Positions 7,817-18,566 of a stretch of DNA of 64,000 nt are shown here, in pieces (positions within the stretch are counted from its first letter, which is position 1; the number at the start of each line of letters is the position of its first letter). The position numbers were made by a program, and so were the translations under genes. Under the pieces are notes generated by a model. The model saw only the letters and a program-made list of their open reading frames with translations. It ran no database searches and was not told the origin of the DNA. The stretch lies in the NCBI RefSeq assembly GCF_022014495.1, contig NZ_JAKLSQ010000003.1:36574-100573 (forward strand). The letters are read 5' to 3'. The stretch is from Sandaracinobacteroides sayramensis (lineage in GTDB: Bacteria; Pseudomonadota; Alphaproteobacteria; Sphingomonadales; Sphingomonadaceae).

Positions 7817-8806
7817 ATGGAGGCCATGCGGGAGTTGATTGCGCGCATCGAGCGCTGGGAAACGGCCAGACCCTTCGTGATTGCGCGGGGCGCGAAACAC
7901 CATGTGGACGTGGTCGTGGCGGAAATCCGCGACGGCGCGCTGCTGGGGAGAGGCGAGGGGACGCCCATCTATTATAAGGGCGACACGCCGGAGCTGGCGC
8001 TTGCCGCCTTGCAGGCGATGGCCGGTGCGATCGCCGACGGCACGGGCCGCGTGCAGCTGCTGGATTTGATGCCTCCGGGCGCTGCGCGCAACGCTCTCGA
8101 TTCGGCGCTTTGGGATCTGGAAGCGAAACAGGCGGGAAAACGTCTCTGGGAGCTGGCCGGGCTTCCGGCGCCGAAGCCGTTGTTGACGGCCTACACCATC
8201 AGCCTGGGCGAGCCGGGCGAAATGGCCGATGCCGCCCGTGAGGCCTCTGGGCGGGAGTTGCTGAAGCTGAAGCTGGGAGGCGAAGGCGATGTGGAGCGGA
8301 TAGCCGCCGTCCGCTCTGCCGCGCCGGATGTGAGGCTTATAGCTGATGCGAATGAATCATGGAATAATATTGATATTGAAAAGATATGTTCTGAAATTCT
8401 GCCTTATCGCGTGGAGTTGGTGGAACAGCCCTTGCCCGCCGGGCGGGATGGCGATCTCCGACATTTGAGCCCAGCGATTCCCTTGGCGGCCGACGAAAGC
8501 CTGCAAAGCCGGGCCGAACTGGGGGAGGTGGTCGGCCGCTATCGCTTCATCAATGTGAAGCTGGACAAGTGCGGCGGCCTGACGGAGGCGCTGGCCCTTT
8601 CGCATGCGGCGCGGCTGCGCGGACTGGGGCAGTTGACGGGGTGCATGCTTTCAACCTCGCTGGGGGTGGCGCCGGCCTTTGTGGCAGCCTCGCAAGGGCA
8701 TTATGCCGATCTCGACGGGCCGTTGCTGCTGGCGAGGGATCGGCCGCACGGCCTTTGCTTCCATGGCAGCGATGTCGATCCGCCGGAGGTTGCACTCTGG
8801 GGCTGA
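7817..8806 (+). CDS. L-Ala-D/L-Glu (dipeptide) epimerase, enolase superfamily
   Basis: A 329-residue member of the muconate-lactonising/dipeptide epimerase group, which epimerises L-Ala-D/L-Glu during murein peptide recycling. The N-terminal capping domain holds the substrate loop; the barrel carries K150-L-K152 as general base pair, metal ligands D177, E203 and D226 (ADANE, VEQP, ADES) and the opposite Lys in NVKLDKCGG (K248). An alternative ATG at 7826 has GGAG closer to it. Codons for residues ~173-197 (8335-8400) are very AT-rich compared with the rest of the gene although the peptide is conserved. Substrate specificity is inferred from the family. Confidence 0.85.
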   Translation: MEAMRELIARIERWETARPFVIARGAKHHVDVVVAEIRDGALLGRGEGTPIYYKGDTPELALAALQAMAGAIADGTGRVQLLDLMPPGAARNALDSALWDLEAKQAGKRLWELAGLPAPKPLLTAYTISLGEPGEMADAAREASGRELLKLKLGGEGDVERIAAVRSAAPDVRLIADANESWNNIDIEKICSEILPYRVELVEQPLPAGRDGDLRHLSPAIPLAADESLQSRAELGEVVGRYRFINVKLDKCGGLTEALALSHAARLRGLGQLTGCMLSTSLGVAPAFVAASQGHYADLDGPLLLARDRPHGLCFHGSDVDPPEVALWG

Positions 8807-10144
<1,338 letters not shown>

Positions 10145-10304
10145 GTTGACCCCAAGGCACGAGAGCAGAAAATCTTCATATTTTAGTTTAACTAAAAGTT
10201 ATTCAATAAAATCAATTTATTGATTTAGTTTATTTGATCCAAATATCCGAATTTGATGACGAGCGCGCAGCAATCCGTGCTCATGGGTTTTCGGAAAAGG
10301 AAAT

Positions 10305-10340
10305 GGGCCCGGCGGACAGGGATCGCCGGGCCCGAATTTT
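10305..10340. terminator. Bidirectional terminator between eno and the PEP-CTERM gene
   Basis: GGGCCCGGCG (10305-10314) pairs perfectly with CGCCGGGCCC (10324-10333) across a 9-nt loop, followed by GAATTTTATT on the plus strand and ATTTCCTTTT on the minus strand. It lies between two convergent genes and can serve both. Confidence 0.75.
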
Positions 10341-10371
10341 ATTGTTGGTTACTCAGGGTTGGAAGGTGCGC

Positions 10372-10656
10372 TCAGGCTGCGACCGATTGCCTGCGCGCAG
10401 CAACACCGACCAGGCAGATTCCCGTGATCAGCATTGCCATTGTGCCGAGTTCCGGCACTGGCGACATTTGCTTGCCGCTCTTGCTGTTAACGGCCGTTGT
10501 TTCGACCGATTGTTGAGCCGCCTGATAGGTGACGGTCTGGTATTGGGCCTGGTTGCCGGCCGCCAGGTCTGACGCCTGGATCTGAGCGGCAGCCAAAGGA
10601 ACATTGGCCAAGAAGAGAGCGACGGCGGCGCCTGCCTTAACAGCTTGAATGAACAT
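10372..10656 (-). CDS. Small exported protein with PEP-CTERM-like sorting signal
   Basis: A 94-residue protein with an N-terminal signal peptide (basic start, hydrophobic AAVALFLANVPLAAA, cleavage near AAA-Q), a Gln/Ala/Ser/Thr-rich middle of ~40 residues, and a C-terminus with PVPELGTMAM, a membrane segment and a basic tail (ARRQ). That tripartite end is the PEP-CTERM exosortase/archaeosortase signal in a divergent form, lacking the usual Trp. The mature part is only ~40 residues, so it may be a small surface or matrix component. It runs opposite to eno and has its own AT-rich upstream region. Confidence 0.72.
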   Translation of the reverse strand: MFIQAVKAGAAVALFLANVPLAAAQIQASDLAAGNQAQYQTVTYQAAQQSVETTAVNSKSGKQMSPVPELGTMAMLITGICLVGVAARRQSVAA

Positions 10657-11070
10657 GGCGTTATCTCCGTTCTCGCGGGGCGACCCTTATTATCTTTCGC
10701 CCTCGCCACCTCTTCTAGCGGATGATGAACGGACGTTAAAGATATGAAATTGCATATTTACACTGGTTGACGTTTGGCGGTTTTTTGTGGTGCAAATATG
10801 CAACATATTAAAATTAATATATTAAAAACAATGTAATATGATCAATTGTGAATGTTAATCTTCTCATTTTGGATGAGCTTTCCTTTGGCCGGGTTGGTTA
10901 ACTTTTTGTTGCCATGGGCTCCGGTTGGAAAATTATGTCTCATGAAATGCCGTTTGTGCGAATCGAGTCGCTTCTCTTTTTGAAGCCTCTTTTGCTCCAT
11001 TCCGGACGAATCCGCCGGCCCGAGTTGTGGGGCAGCTTGGCAGCCATGCCCTTGACGAGGAAGGGCGCCC
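10657..11070. other. AT-rich intergenic region with a long-range inverted repeat
   Basis: A 414-bp gap between the divergent PEP-CTERM-like and ftsB genes, much richer in A/T than its surroundings at 10735-10860. TGCATATTT (10751-10759) is repeated exactly in inverse as AAATATGCA (10794-10802). The region probably holds promoters for both flanking genes. Short open frames exist on both strands but none has a convincing start, length or composition. I recognise no small RNA. Confidence 0.5.
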
Positions 11071-11412
11071 GTGATTCTGTGGGCCATGCAACCCGTGGCC
11101 CTTCTGGATTTGATGAAACGCGCAGCGCTTCCGGCGCTGTGCCTGCTCATCATTCTCTATTTCGGGACACATGCTCTGGTGGGCACCTCCGGTTATCTGG
11201 CGCTCGACGATATCCGCCAGGATCGCGCCGAGCTCGAAGCGCGCAAGCTCGTGCTCGAGAAACGCCGCGCGGCGCTGGAGCGGGATATCGCCCTTCTCGA
11301 TCCGAAGGGGGCTGACCCCGATTATGCCGATGAACTGGTCAGGCGCCATCTGGGCGTGATCCGCCCGGACGAAGTGATCGTGCCGATCCAGCCGCAAACA
11401 GGCGGCAAGTAG
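11071..11412 (+). CDS. ftsB: Septum formation initiator, FtsB/DivIC family
   Basis: A 113-residue bitopic cell-division protein: a membrane segment at about residues 17-36 (ALPALCLLIILYFGTHAL), then a coiled coil (LDDIRQDRAELEARKLVLEKRRAALERDI) and a short C-terminal tail with DPDYADELVRRHLG, the usual FtsB end. FtsB bridges FtsL and FtsQ in the divisome. Start is GTG at 11071 preceded by AGGAAGGG; ATG codons at 11086 and 11113 are alternatives. Position between enolase and pdhA is typical for alphaproteobacteria. Confidence 0.9.
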   Translation: MILWAMQPVALLDLMKRAALPALCLLIILYFGTHALVGTSGYLALDDIRQDRAELEARKLVLEKRRAALERDIALLDPKGADPDYADELVRRHLGVIRPDEVIVPIQPQTGGK

Positions 11413-11521
11413 AACGCCGCTTCATCGCCTTACCGCGAGGTCGCCGGGGGAGGCCGCAGTGGCGGGTTCCGCGATTGCCTGACAATCAATTCTGTCGACC
11501 GACGTTTCCGCGAGGTGGCGG

Positions 11522-11549
11522 TTGAAAGTTGATGCGCTCCGGCTAGAAC
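11522..11549 (+). promoter_or_regulatory. Candidate sigma-70 promoter for the pdh operon
   Basis: TTGAAA (11522-11527) and TAGAAC (11544-11549) separated by 16 bp, about 70 bp before the pdhA start. A pattern match by eye only. Confidence 0.3.
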
Positions 11550-11619
11550 GGGCTCGGACGAGGTTGAAGACGCCGGCCGGCCGGTGGGGCTTCATCGCAC
11601 AGTATGAAGGGAAAGCGTC

Positions 11620-12675
11620 TTGGCAAAGGCGAGCGTGGCGAGCACGCGGCGCGGGAGCGCTGGCAAAGGGGGCCTGGAAAAGCTTCCGAACATCGGGCGG
11701 CACTCGGCCTCGCAAGAGGAGTATCGCGACTTCTATCAGATGATGCTACTGATCCGCCGCTTCGAGGAGAAGGCCGGACAGCTTTACGGCATGGGGCTGA
11801 TCGGCGGTTTCTGTCACCTGTATATCGGCCAGGAGGCCGTGGTGACCGGCCTGCAGGCCGCCATCACCCCCGGCAAGGACAGTGTGGTGACCGGCTATCG
11901 CGACCATGGCCATATGCTCGCCTGCCATATCGACCCGAAGGTGATCATGGCCGAACTGACGGGGCGCGCCGCCGGAATCAGCCGCGGGAAGGGCGGCTCG
12001 ATGCACATGTTCTCGGTGGAGCAGGGCTTCTTCGGCGGCCATGGGATCGTCGGCGCGCAGGTGCCGATCGGCGCCGGCCTTGCCTTCGCGCACAAATATA
12101 AGGGCGATGGCGGCGTTTCCCTTGCCTATTTCGGCGATGGCGCCGCCAACCAGGGGCAGGTCTATGAGGCCTTCAACATGGCCGAGTTGTGGAAGCTGCC
12201 GGTGATCTTCGTGATCGAGAACAACCAATATGCCATGGGCACCTCGGTGAACCGGGCTTCCGCCGAGGACCAGCTTTATCGCCGGGGCGAAAGCTTCCGC
12301 ATCGAAGGGTTGCAGGTGGACGGGATGGACGTGCTCGCCGTTCGCGACGCGGCGACCGTCGCCCTGGACTGGGTGAAGAGCGGGCGCGGGCCGATCCTTC
12401 TGGAAATGAAGACCTATCGCTATCGTGGCCACTCCATGTCGGACCCGGCGAAGTATCGCTCGCGCGAGGAAGTGCAGTCGGTCCGGGAGAATCGCGATCC
12501 CATCGAGCATGCGAAGCGGGAAATGCTGGAACTGGGCTTCGCGGACGAGGCCTGGTTCAAGGAAGTCGAAAAGCAGGTGAAGGCGCAGGTGGCCGAGGCG
12601 GCCGACTTCGCGGAGCAGGCGCCCGAGCCGGAAGCCGGCGAACTCTACACCGACGTTCTGGTGGGGAATTACTGA
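11620..12675 (+). CDS. pdhA: Pyruvate dehydrogenase E1 component, alpha subunit
   Basis: A 351-residue thiamine-diphosphate enzyme subunit that decarboxylates pyruvate and transfers acetyl to lipoyl-E2. Visible features: [29 protein letters not shown], the ThDP motif [17 protein letters not shown] running to NN, and the phosphorylation-loop equivalent [16 protein letters not shown]. The start is TTG at 11620 with AAGGGAAA upstream; the next Met is well inside the conserved domain. Its stop overlaps the pdhB ATG (TGATG), so subunits are translationally coupled. Confidence 0.97.
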   Translation: MAKASVASTRRGSAGKGGLEKLPNIGRHSASQEEYRDFYQMMLLIRRFEEKAGQLYGMGLIGGFCHLYIGQEAVVTGLQAAITPGKDSVVTGYRDHGHMLACHIDPKVIMAELTGRAAGISRGKGGSMHMFSVEQGFFGGHGIVGAQVPIGAGLAFAHKYKGDGGVSLAYFGDGAANQGQVYEAFNMAELWKLPVIFVIENNQYAMGTSVNRASAEDQLYRRGESFRIEGLQVDGMDVLAVRDAATVALDWVKSGRGPILLEMKTYRYRGHSMSDPAKYRSREEVQSVRENRDPIEHAKREMLELGFADEAWFKEVEKQVKAQVAEAADFAEQAPEPEAGELYTDVLVGNY

Positions 12676-14060
12676 TGGAGATCAAACTGCCCGCCATGTC
12701 CCCGACGATGGAGGAGGGGACGCTTGCGAACTGGCTGGTGAAGCCCGGCGACGAGGTGAAGCCCGGACAGGTGATCGCCGAGATCGAGACCGACAAGGCG
12801 ACTATGGAACTGGAAGCCGATGAGGGCGGAACGGTCGTCAGCCTGGAAGTGGCCGCCGGCACCGATGGGGTGAAGGTGGGAACGCTGATCGCGGTGATCG
12901 CCGGCGAAGGCGAAGAGGTGGCGGCGAGGCCGGCCGCAGCGCCGCCGGCCGCGAAGGCCGAGCCTGAGCCGGCGCCGACTCCTGAACCGGAACCATCTTC
13001 CAAGCCGGAGGCCGGGGCAGAAGCTCGGCCAGAGGCGCCGAAGCCGGTGGAGCTGACCCCGGCGACCGTGGCGGCCTTCTCGGGCGCGACTCGCAAGCAG
13101 ACGGTGCGCGAAGCGCTTCGCGACGCCATGGCCGAGGAAATGCGCGCCGACGAAACGGTGTTCGTGATGGGCGAGGAAGTCGCCCAGTATCAGGGCGCCT
13201 ACAAGGTAACGCAGGGCCTGCTGGACGAGTTCGGCGACAAGCGGGTGGTGGACACGCCGATCACCGAATATGGCTTTGCGGGGCTGGGCGTGGGCGCGGC
13301 GATGGGCGGCCTGAAGCCCATCGTGGAGTTCATGACCTTCAACTTCGCCATGCAGGCGATCGACCACATCATCAATTCCGCCGCCAAGACCAACTATATG
13401 TCGGGCGGGCAGATGCGCTGCCCCATCGTCTTTCGCGGGCCGAACGGCGCCGCCAGCCGGGTGGCGGCGCAGCACAGCCAGAATTACGCGCCCTGGTATG
13501 CCAATGTGCCGGGCCTGCTGGTGATCGCGCCTTATGACGCGGCGGATGCCAAGGGCCTGCTGAAAAGCGCCATCCGCTCGCCGGATCCGGTTGTGTTCCT
13601 GGAGAATGAGCTTCTCTACGGCCACAGCTTCGAGGTGCCCGAGGGCGAGCATGTGGTGCCGATCGGCAAGGCGCGCCTCTATCGCGAAGGCAGCCATGTC
13701 ACGCTGGTGTCCTACTCCATCGGCGTGGGGGTGGCGCTGGAAGCGGCGGCGCAACTGGCCGCCGACGGCATCGAATGCGAGGTGCTGGACCTGCGCACCC
13801 TTCGTCCGCTGGACGAGGCGGCGGTGCTGGCGTCGCTGAAGAAGACAAATCGCATGGTGGTGGTGGAGGAGGGCTGGCCGGTGTGCAGCATCTCCAGCGA
13901 GATCATCGCCATCGCCATGGAAAAGGGCTTCGACGACCTGGATGCGCCGGTGCTGCGCGTCACCAACAAGGACGTGCCCTTGCCCTATGCCAATAATCTG
14001 GAAAAGCTCGCTCTGGTGAAGGCGGCCGATGTGGTTGCCGCCGTCCGCTCGATCGTCTGA
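12675..14060 (+). CDS. pdhB: Pyruvate dehydrogenase E1 component, beta subunit with N-terminal lipoyl domain
   Basis: 461 residues. The N-terminal ~80 residues form a biotinyl/lipoyl domain with the lipoylation Lys in IETDKATME, then an Ala/Pro/Glu linker (~82-130), then the E1-beta transketolase-like domain ([39 protein letters not shown]). An E1-beta carrying its own lipoyl domain is a known alphaproteobacterial variant. It sits between pdhA and pdhC and shares the operon. The true start is the ATG overlapping the pdhA stop; a longer frame extends back into pdhA and is not used. Confidence 0.97.
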   Translation: MEIKLPAMSPTMEEGTLANWLVKPGDEVKPGQVIAEIETDKATMELEADEGGTVVSLEVAAGTDGVKVGTLIAVIAGEGEEVAARPAAAPPAAKAEPEPAPTPEPEPSSKPEAGAEARPEAPKPVELTPATVAAFSGATRKQTVREALRDAMAEEMRADETVFVMGEEVAQYQGAYKVTQGLLDEFGDKRVVDTPITEYGFAGLGVGAAMGGLKPIVEFMTFNFAMQAIDHIINSAAKTNYMSGGQMRCPIVFRGPNGAASRVAAQHSQNYAPWYANVPGLLVIAPYDAADAKGLLKSAIRSPDPVVFLENELLYGHSFEVPEGEHVVPIGKARLYREGSHVTLVSYSIGVGVALEAAAQLAADGIECEVLDLRTLRPLDEAAVLASLKKTNRMVVVEEGWPVCSISSEIIAIAMEKGFDDLDAPVLRVTNKDVPLPYANNLEKLALVKAADVVAAVRSIV

Positions 14061-14069
14061 GGAGGCGAA

Positions 14070-15368
14070 ATGGCCATTGATATTACCATGCCGGCGCTTT
14101 CGCCCACGATGGAGACGGGCACGCTTGCCAAGTGGCACATCAAGCCCGGAGACAAGGTGAAAGCCGGCGACGTGATCGCCGAGATCGAGACCGACAAGGC
14201 CACCATGGAAGTGGAAGCCGTGGACGAAGGCGTGGTCACCGAGATTCTGGTTCCGGAAGGAACGGAGGATGTGAAGGTGAATGCGGTGATCGCGCGGCTG
14301 GCCGGCGAAGATGAGGATGTGAAGCCGGCGGCGGCCCCGAAAGCGGCGACCGACGCGCCCGCTGCTCAGGCTGCGCCCGAACCGGCCGCCAGGCCGGCGG
14401 CCGAAACCGCCCCGGTCGCCCCCGCGCCAGTTCCCGCCGCGGTTCAGGCCGCCCCCCGTTCGGGCGAGCGGCAGATCGCCAGCCCGCTTGCGCGCCGGGT
14501 GGCGCAACTGGCGGGTGTCGATCTGGCGAACGTGAAGGGCACAGGGCCGCATGGCCGGATCGTGAAGGCCGATGTGGAAGCCGCGGCCGGCAAGGCGCCG
14601 GCGCCACAACCCGCCGTCAGCATCGCCCCCGCCAGCACTCCGCCGGCAGCGGCCAGCGCGCCGCTTGCGCCGACCGATGTGCCGTTCGAGCCGGTCAAGC
14701 TTTCGAACATGCGCAAGACGATCGCCCGCCGCCTGACCGAATCGAAGCAGACGGTGCCGCATTTCTATCTGACGGTGGATGTGAGGCTGGATGCGCTGCT
14801 GAAACTGCGGACGGAACTGAACAAGGCGCTGGAACTGCAAGGCATCAAGCTGTCCGTCAACGACATGCTGGTGAAGGCCGAAGGGCTGGCGCTGGCGCAG
14901 GTGCCGGACGCGAACGTCAGCTTCGCGGGCGACCATCTGCGCAAGTTCAGCCGGGCCGATGTCTCCGTTGCCGTTGCCATCCCGGGCGGCCTCATCACCC
15001 CCGTGATCCGCGACGCCGCCAACAAGCGGCTGAGCCAGATCGCCACCGAGATGAAGGATCTTGCCGCGCGGGCTAAGGAAGGGAAGCTGCAACCGCCCGA
15101 GTATACCGGCGGCACCGCGAGCATCTCCAACCTCGGCATGTTCGGAATCAAGCAGTTCGACGCGGTCATCAATCCGCCGGAAGGGCTGATCCTGGCCGTG
15201 GGGACGGGCGAGAAGCGGCCCTATGTCGTGGACGATGCGCTGGCGATCGCCACCGTGATGAGCGCGACGGGCAGCTTCGACCATCGCGCCATCGACGGCG
15301 CGGTGGGCGCGGAGTTCATGAGCGCCTTCAAGGCGCTGGTGGAGAACCCCCTTGGTATGCTGGCTTGA
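14070..15368 (+). CDS. pdhC: Dihydrolipoamide acetyltransferase (E2) of pyruvate dehydrogenase
   Basis: 432 residues with the classic E2 layout: one lipoyl domain at 1-80 ([12 protein letters not shown]), an Ala/Pro linker, a peripheral-subunit-binding domain at ~133-170 ([33 protein letters not shown]) and the catalytic acetyltransferase domain ending with the DHRXXDG active-site motif (SFDHRAIDG). It forms the core of the complex. AGGAGG lies 7 nt before the ATG, and the gene follows pdhB after 9 bp. Confidence 0.97.
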   Translation: MAIDITMPALSPTMETGTLAKWHIKPGDKVKAGDVIAEIETDKATMEVEAVDEGVVTEILVPEGTEDVKVNAVIARLAGEDEDVKPAAAPKAATDAPAAQAAPEPAARPAAETAPVAPAPVPAAVQAAPRSGERQIASPLARRVAQLAGVDLANVKGTGPHGRIVKADVEAAAGKAPAPQPAVSIAPASTPPAAASAPLAPTDVPFEPVKLSNMRKTIARRLTESKQTVPHFYLTVDVRLDALLKLRTELNKALELQGIKLSVNDMLVKAEGLALAQVPDANVSFAGDHLRKFSRADVSVAVAIPGGLITPVIRDAANKRLSQIATEMKDLAARAKEGKLQPPEYTGGTASISNLGMFGIKQFDAVINPPEGLILAVGTGEKRPYVVDDALAIATVMSATGSFDHRAIDGAVGAEFMSAFKALVENPLGMLA

Positions 15369-16015
15369 CGGGATCGGTATCCCTTTCAAATCTCATACTG
15401 ATCGTTGGGATCGTTGCCGGGCTGGCTTTGATCCTGGGCGCGGGGCTGCGCCCGCTTCTGGAGGATCTGCTCGACAGGTTGAGCCGGCGCTTGCGGATCG
15501 AGGTGCGCGACGACCGCAAGCTGGTGCTCTATATTCCAGACGGCATCGACCTGCTGTGGCGCGGGGCACATCTGCAGCGCGTGGTGCAGCAGGAAGTGAT
15601 CCTGGAGAACAACACGCAGGTGGTGTTCGACAATGTGCGGCTGCGGCTGCGCTTCAAGCCCTACAACGCCGCCGCCCTGGGCGAGAAGCTGTTGCTGGGC
15701 GCGGTGATCCTGCCCTCGCCGGAGGCCGAAGCGGTGCTGCTGCCCGACACGGCCGAGGGCGAGCGGATCATGCAGTTCAAATATATCTCGCCGCAATCCC
15801 GGGCCGAGATGCGCGTGTTCACCAATGTGGACGGTGAGATCGAGTTCGACACGCTGTGCGACAAGGAAGTCGTCGTGCGCCATACCGGCGTGATGTTCTC
15901 GGAAACCGCGCGCAATGTGATGCCGACATGGATGGCCGTGCTGAAGCCGGTCGTCCTTCCCTTTACGATCGTGGCCGTGTTGCGGCAGCGCCTGCGCAGG
16001 AGCAGACAGAAATGA
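15365..16015 (+). CDS. Unknown membrane-anchored protein within the pdh operon
   Basis: Not recognised. 216 residues: an N-terminal membrane segment ([19 protein letters not shown]), then a beta-rich domain with a cluster of charged residues ([18 protein letters not shown]), and a hydrophobic C-terminus ([15 protein letters not shown]) with a basic tail. The TTG start overlaps the pdhC stop and the gene end overlaps the lpdA start (ATGA), so it is locked into the operon. Nothing visible ties it to lipoyl chemistry. The start codon is uncertain. Confidence 0.7.
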   Translation: MTGSVSLSNLILIVGIVAGLALILGAGLRPLLEDLLDRLSRRLRIEVRDDRKLVLYIPDGIDLLWRGAHLQRVVQQEVILENNTQVVFDNVRLRLRFKPYNAAALGEKLLLGAVILPSPEAEAVLLPDTAEGERIMQFKYISPQSRAEMRVFTNVDGEIEFDTLCDKEVVVRHTGVMFSETARNVMPTWMAVLKPVVLPFTIVAVLRQRLRRSRQK

Positions 16016-17382
16016 GCGAGCAGTTCGACCTGGTGATCATCGGCTCCGGCCCCGGCGGTTATGTCGCCGCGATCCGGGCCAGCCAATTGGGGCAGAAGGT
16101 GGCCATCGTCGAGCGCGAGCGGCTGGGGGGCATCTGCCTCAACTGGGGCTGCATTCCGACGAAGGCGCTGCTGCGCTCGTCCGAGATCAAACATTATCTG
16201 GACCATGCTTCCGCTTACGGGTTGAGCGCCGGCGCGGTGGGCTTCGATCTGGTGCAGGTGACCGAGCGCAGCCGCAAGGTTGCCAACCAGCTGAACGCCG
16301 GCGTGAAGGGGCTGATGAAGAAGAACAAGGTGACGGTGGTGGAGGGCGTCGCGACATTGGCGTCGGCAACCTCTGTGAAGGTCGGCGAGCGGACTCTGGT
16401 GGCGAAGAATGTGATCGTCGCGACCGGCGCCCGTGCCCGCGAACTGCCACATCTGAAGGCGGATGGCGAACGGGTGTGGACCTATCGCCATGCGCTGGTA
16501 CCGCCCGCCATGCCGACCGAGCTTCTGGTGATCGGATCGGGGGCGATTGGGGTAGAGTTCGCCAGCTTCTACAACGATATGGGAGCGAAAGTTACCATCG
16601 TCGAGATGCTGGAGCGGATCCTGCCGGTCGAGGATGAGGAGGTGTCAGCCTTCGTTGAGAAGTCTTTGAAGAAACAGGGGATGGATATCCGCACCAAGGC
16701 TTCGGTCGAAAAGCTGGAAGTGAAGGCGGACGGGGTGACGGCGACCATCAACGGCGAGGCGCATCGCTTCAGCCATGTGATCGTCGCCATCGGCATCGCC
16801 CCCAACAGTGAGAATCTGGGGCTGGAAGCGCTGGGCGTGAAGCTGGACCGTGGCCATATCGTCACCGACGAATGGGGCCGCACCAATGTGCCGGGCCTCT
16901 GGGCGATCGGCGATGTGACGGGCGCCCCCTGGCTGGCGCACAAGGCGAGCCATGAAGGCATTGTGGCGGTGGAGAAGATCGCGGAAGCGCCGCACGCCCA
17001 TCCCATGGACAAGTCCAACATTCCGGGCTGCACCTACAGCCGGCCGCAGGTGGCCTCCGTCGGCCTGACGGAGGCGAAGGCCAAGGCCGCCGGGCATGAA
17101 GTGAAGGTGGGCCGCTTCCCCTATATCGGCAACGGCAAGGCGATCGCGCTGGGCGAGACCGAGGGATTCATCAAAACGGTGTTCGACGCGAAGACCGGCG
17201 CGCTGCTGGGCGCGCATCTGGTGGGGGCCGAGGTGACGGAGCTGATCCAGGGCTATGTGATCGCCCGCCAGTGCGAGGCGACGGAGGCCGAACTGATGGC
17301 CACCATCTTCCCGCACCCGACCCTGTCCGAAATGATGCACGAAAGCGTGCTCGACGCTTATGGCCGGGTGATCCACATGTAG
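16012..17382 (+). CDS. lpdA: Dihydrolipoamide dehydrogenase (E3)
   Basis: A 456-residue flavoprotein that reoxidises dihydrolipoyl groups with NAD. Shows the FAD motif IGSGPGGYVAAIRASQLG, the redox disulfide GGICLNWGCIPTK, the NAD-binding GSGAIGVEFASFY, the second FAD motif (GLWAIGDVTGAPWLAHKAS) and the C-terminal His-Glu pair (HPTLSEMMHE). AGGAG precedes the ATG at 16012. It is the last gene of the operon and is followed by strong hairpins. Confidence 0.98.
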   Translation: MSEQFDLVIIGSGPGGYVAAIRASQLGQKVAIVERERLGGICLNWGCIPTKALLRSSEIKHYLDHASAYGLSAGAVGFDLVQVTERSRKVANQLNAGVKGLMKKNKVTVVEGVATLASATSVKVGERTLVAKNVIVATGARARELPHLKADGERVWTYRHALVPPAMPTELLVIGSGAIGVEFASFYNDMGAKVTIVEMLERILPVEDEEVSAFVEKSLKKQGMDIRTKASVEKLEVKADGVTATINGEAHRFSHVIVAIGIAPNSENLGLEALGVKLDRGHIVTDEWGRTNVPGLWAIGDVTGAPWLAHKASHEGIVAVEKIAEAPHAHPMDKSNIPGCTYSRPQVASVGLTEAKAKAAGHEVKVGRFPYIGNGKAIALGETEGFIKTVFDAKTGALLGAHLVGAEVTELIQGYVIARQCEATEAELMATIFPHPTLSEMMHESVLDAYGRVIHM

Positions 17383-17432
17383 CACTGGAGGGGCAGGGCG
17401 CCCCTCCGCCACGACAGGCCGTCCTTCAAATT

Positions 17433-17476
17433 CCCCCTGCCTTCCCCAGATCGGGAAGGCAGGGGGTTTCCTTTAG
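17433..17476 (+). terminator. Rho-independent terminator of the pdh operon
   Basis: CCCCCTGCCTTCCC (17433-17446) pairs with GGGAAGGCAGGGGG (17453-17466), followed by TTTCCTTTAG. A second hairpin, GGAGGGGC/GCCCCTCC at 17387-17407, lies just after lpdA. Confidence 0.85.
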
Positions 17477-17488
17477 GGAGATGAAGGC

Positions 17489-17671
17489 ATGAAACTGATC
17501 GAGAGGTTGAAGCTCCGCCACGCGCGTCTGGAGCATGAACTGGCCGTCGAACAGGCGCGGCGCCTGCCCGACGAGGAGCGAGTAGCCCGGTTGAAGAAAC
17601 TGAAGCTGGCCGTGAAGGACCGGATGCAGGCGCTGCTGCCGAACCCGGGCCGGCATCCGCTGCCGGCCTGA
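17489..17671 (+). CDS. YdcH family (DUF465) small coiled-coil protein
   Basis: A 60-residue basic protein that matches the DUF465 pattern: LKLRHARLEHELAVEQ, then a loop with Pro-Asp, then VARLKKLKLAVKDRMQ. Two helices probably form an antiparallel hairpin. Family function is unknown. GGGAGATGAAGG provides a ribosome site, and the gene begins 23 bp after the pdh terminator stem. Confidence 0.85.
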   Translation: MKLIERLKLRHARLEHELAVEQARRLPDEERVARLKKLKLAVKDRMQALLPNPGRHPLPA

Positions 17672-17675
17672 GGCG

Positions 17676-18320
17676 TCAGAGATCGATGGCGACGGGCTTG
17701 AACTGGCCCGTCGCGCGGTCCAGGATTTTCAGTGCGCCTTCGCCGATATCGAAGATGACTCCGTGCAGTTGCAGCTGTCCGGCCTTTTCGGCGTTGGCGA
17801 CGAACGGATAGCTGCCCAGATTCTCGATACCCAGCCGCACATTGGCCTGTTCCAGCGCCCTTTGGGCATCGACATCGGGCGAGAGCGCGCAGGCGGCCTT
17901 CACCGCATCCCGGGCGGGGGCGATGAATTCCATCCAGGCATGGACATGCTTGCCGGCGACCGGATTGTCGAAATCTCCGGCCAGCGCCGCGGCGATCCCG
18001 CCACAGCGCCCATGCCCGAAGACCACGATATGCTCCACCTTGATGCCGGCAACGGCATATTCGACCGCCGCCGCGACGCTGGACTGGCCGGAAATGGCGG
18101 AGAAGGGCGGCACGAGATTGGCGATGTTCCTGAGCACGAATATCTGCCCGGGCGCGGCGTCGAACACGCGGGTCGGGTCGACGCGGCTGTCGGAGCAGGC
18201 GATTACCATCACCTTGGGCGACTGGCCCTGGGCAAGCTGGTCATAGCGTTCCCGCTGCTCGCGATAGGGGCCAAGGCGGAAGCGGCGATAGCCGTCGATC
18301 AGCACATCAAATTCGGACAT
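17676..18320 (-). CDS. Beta-class carbonic anhydrase
   Basis: 214 residues. Interconverts CO2 and bicarbonate. The zinc ligands are the Cys of ACSDSRVDP, and His and Cys of FGHGRCGG; the Asp-Arg dyad is in CSDSR. Start at 18320 (MSEFDVL) is preferred over an in-frame ATG at 18332. It converges on the small DUF465 gene with a 4-bp gap. Confidence 0.95.
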   Translation of the reverse strand: MSEFDVLIDGYRRFRLGPYREQRERYDQLAQGQSPKVMVIACSDSRVDPTRVFDAAPGQIFVLRNIANLVPPFSAISGQSSVAAAVEYAVAGIKVEHIVVFGHGRCGGIAAALAGDFDNPVAGKHVHAWMEFIAPARDAVKAACALSPDVDAQRALEQANVRLGIENLGSYPFVANAEKAGQLQLHGVIFDIGEGALKILDRATGQFKPVAIDL

Positions 18321-18425
18321 GCGCCGCCTCATGCCGGAGACATCGCTTGAGGGGAAGGGGCAATGGGGCGGCTCGAATCCGCGGGCGGCCGTTTTTGCCG
18401 GCCCCCTTCACCTTTTGCCAAATCC

Positions 18426-18516
18426 CGTCACCCCGGGCTTGACCCGGGGACCAGCTTTCTTCCTCAGGCGCTGTGGCGGCAGAAAAGCTGGACCCCGGGT
18501 CAAGCCCGGGGTGACG
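18426..18516. repeat. Dispersed inverted repeat, copy 1 (91 bp)
   Basis: Perfect 24-bp arms beginning CGTCACCCCGGGCTTGACCC at the left, reversed at the right (18493-18516), with an inner partial match (CCAGCTTT / AAAGCTGG) that would extend the hairpin to over 30 bp. It lies in the gap between the carbonic anhydrase and J-domain genes. Further copies are at 26122, 30647 and 59589. Confidence 0.9.
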
Positions 18517-18566
18517 TCTGGTGCGATTTGAATCGGCCCACTATTGGGAAAGGCTGAACCCTGCCC

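Noticed and set aside
10842..11315. Short frames on both strands before ftsB
   Set aside because: No ribosome sites, AT-rich control-region composition or overlap with ftsB in another frame.
12669..15389. A 906-codon open frame on the minus strand opposite pdhB and pdhC
   Set aside because: Shadow of GC-rich codon use; His/Arg/Gly-rich product without domains, while the plus strand encodes recognisable enzymes.
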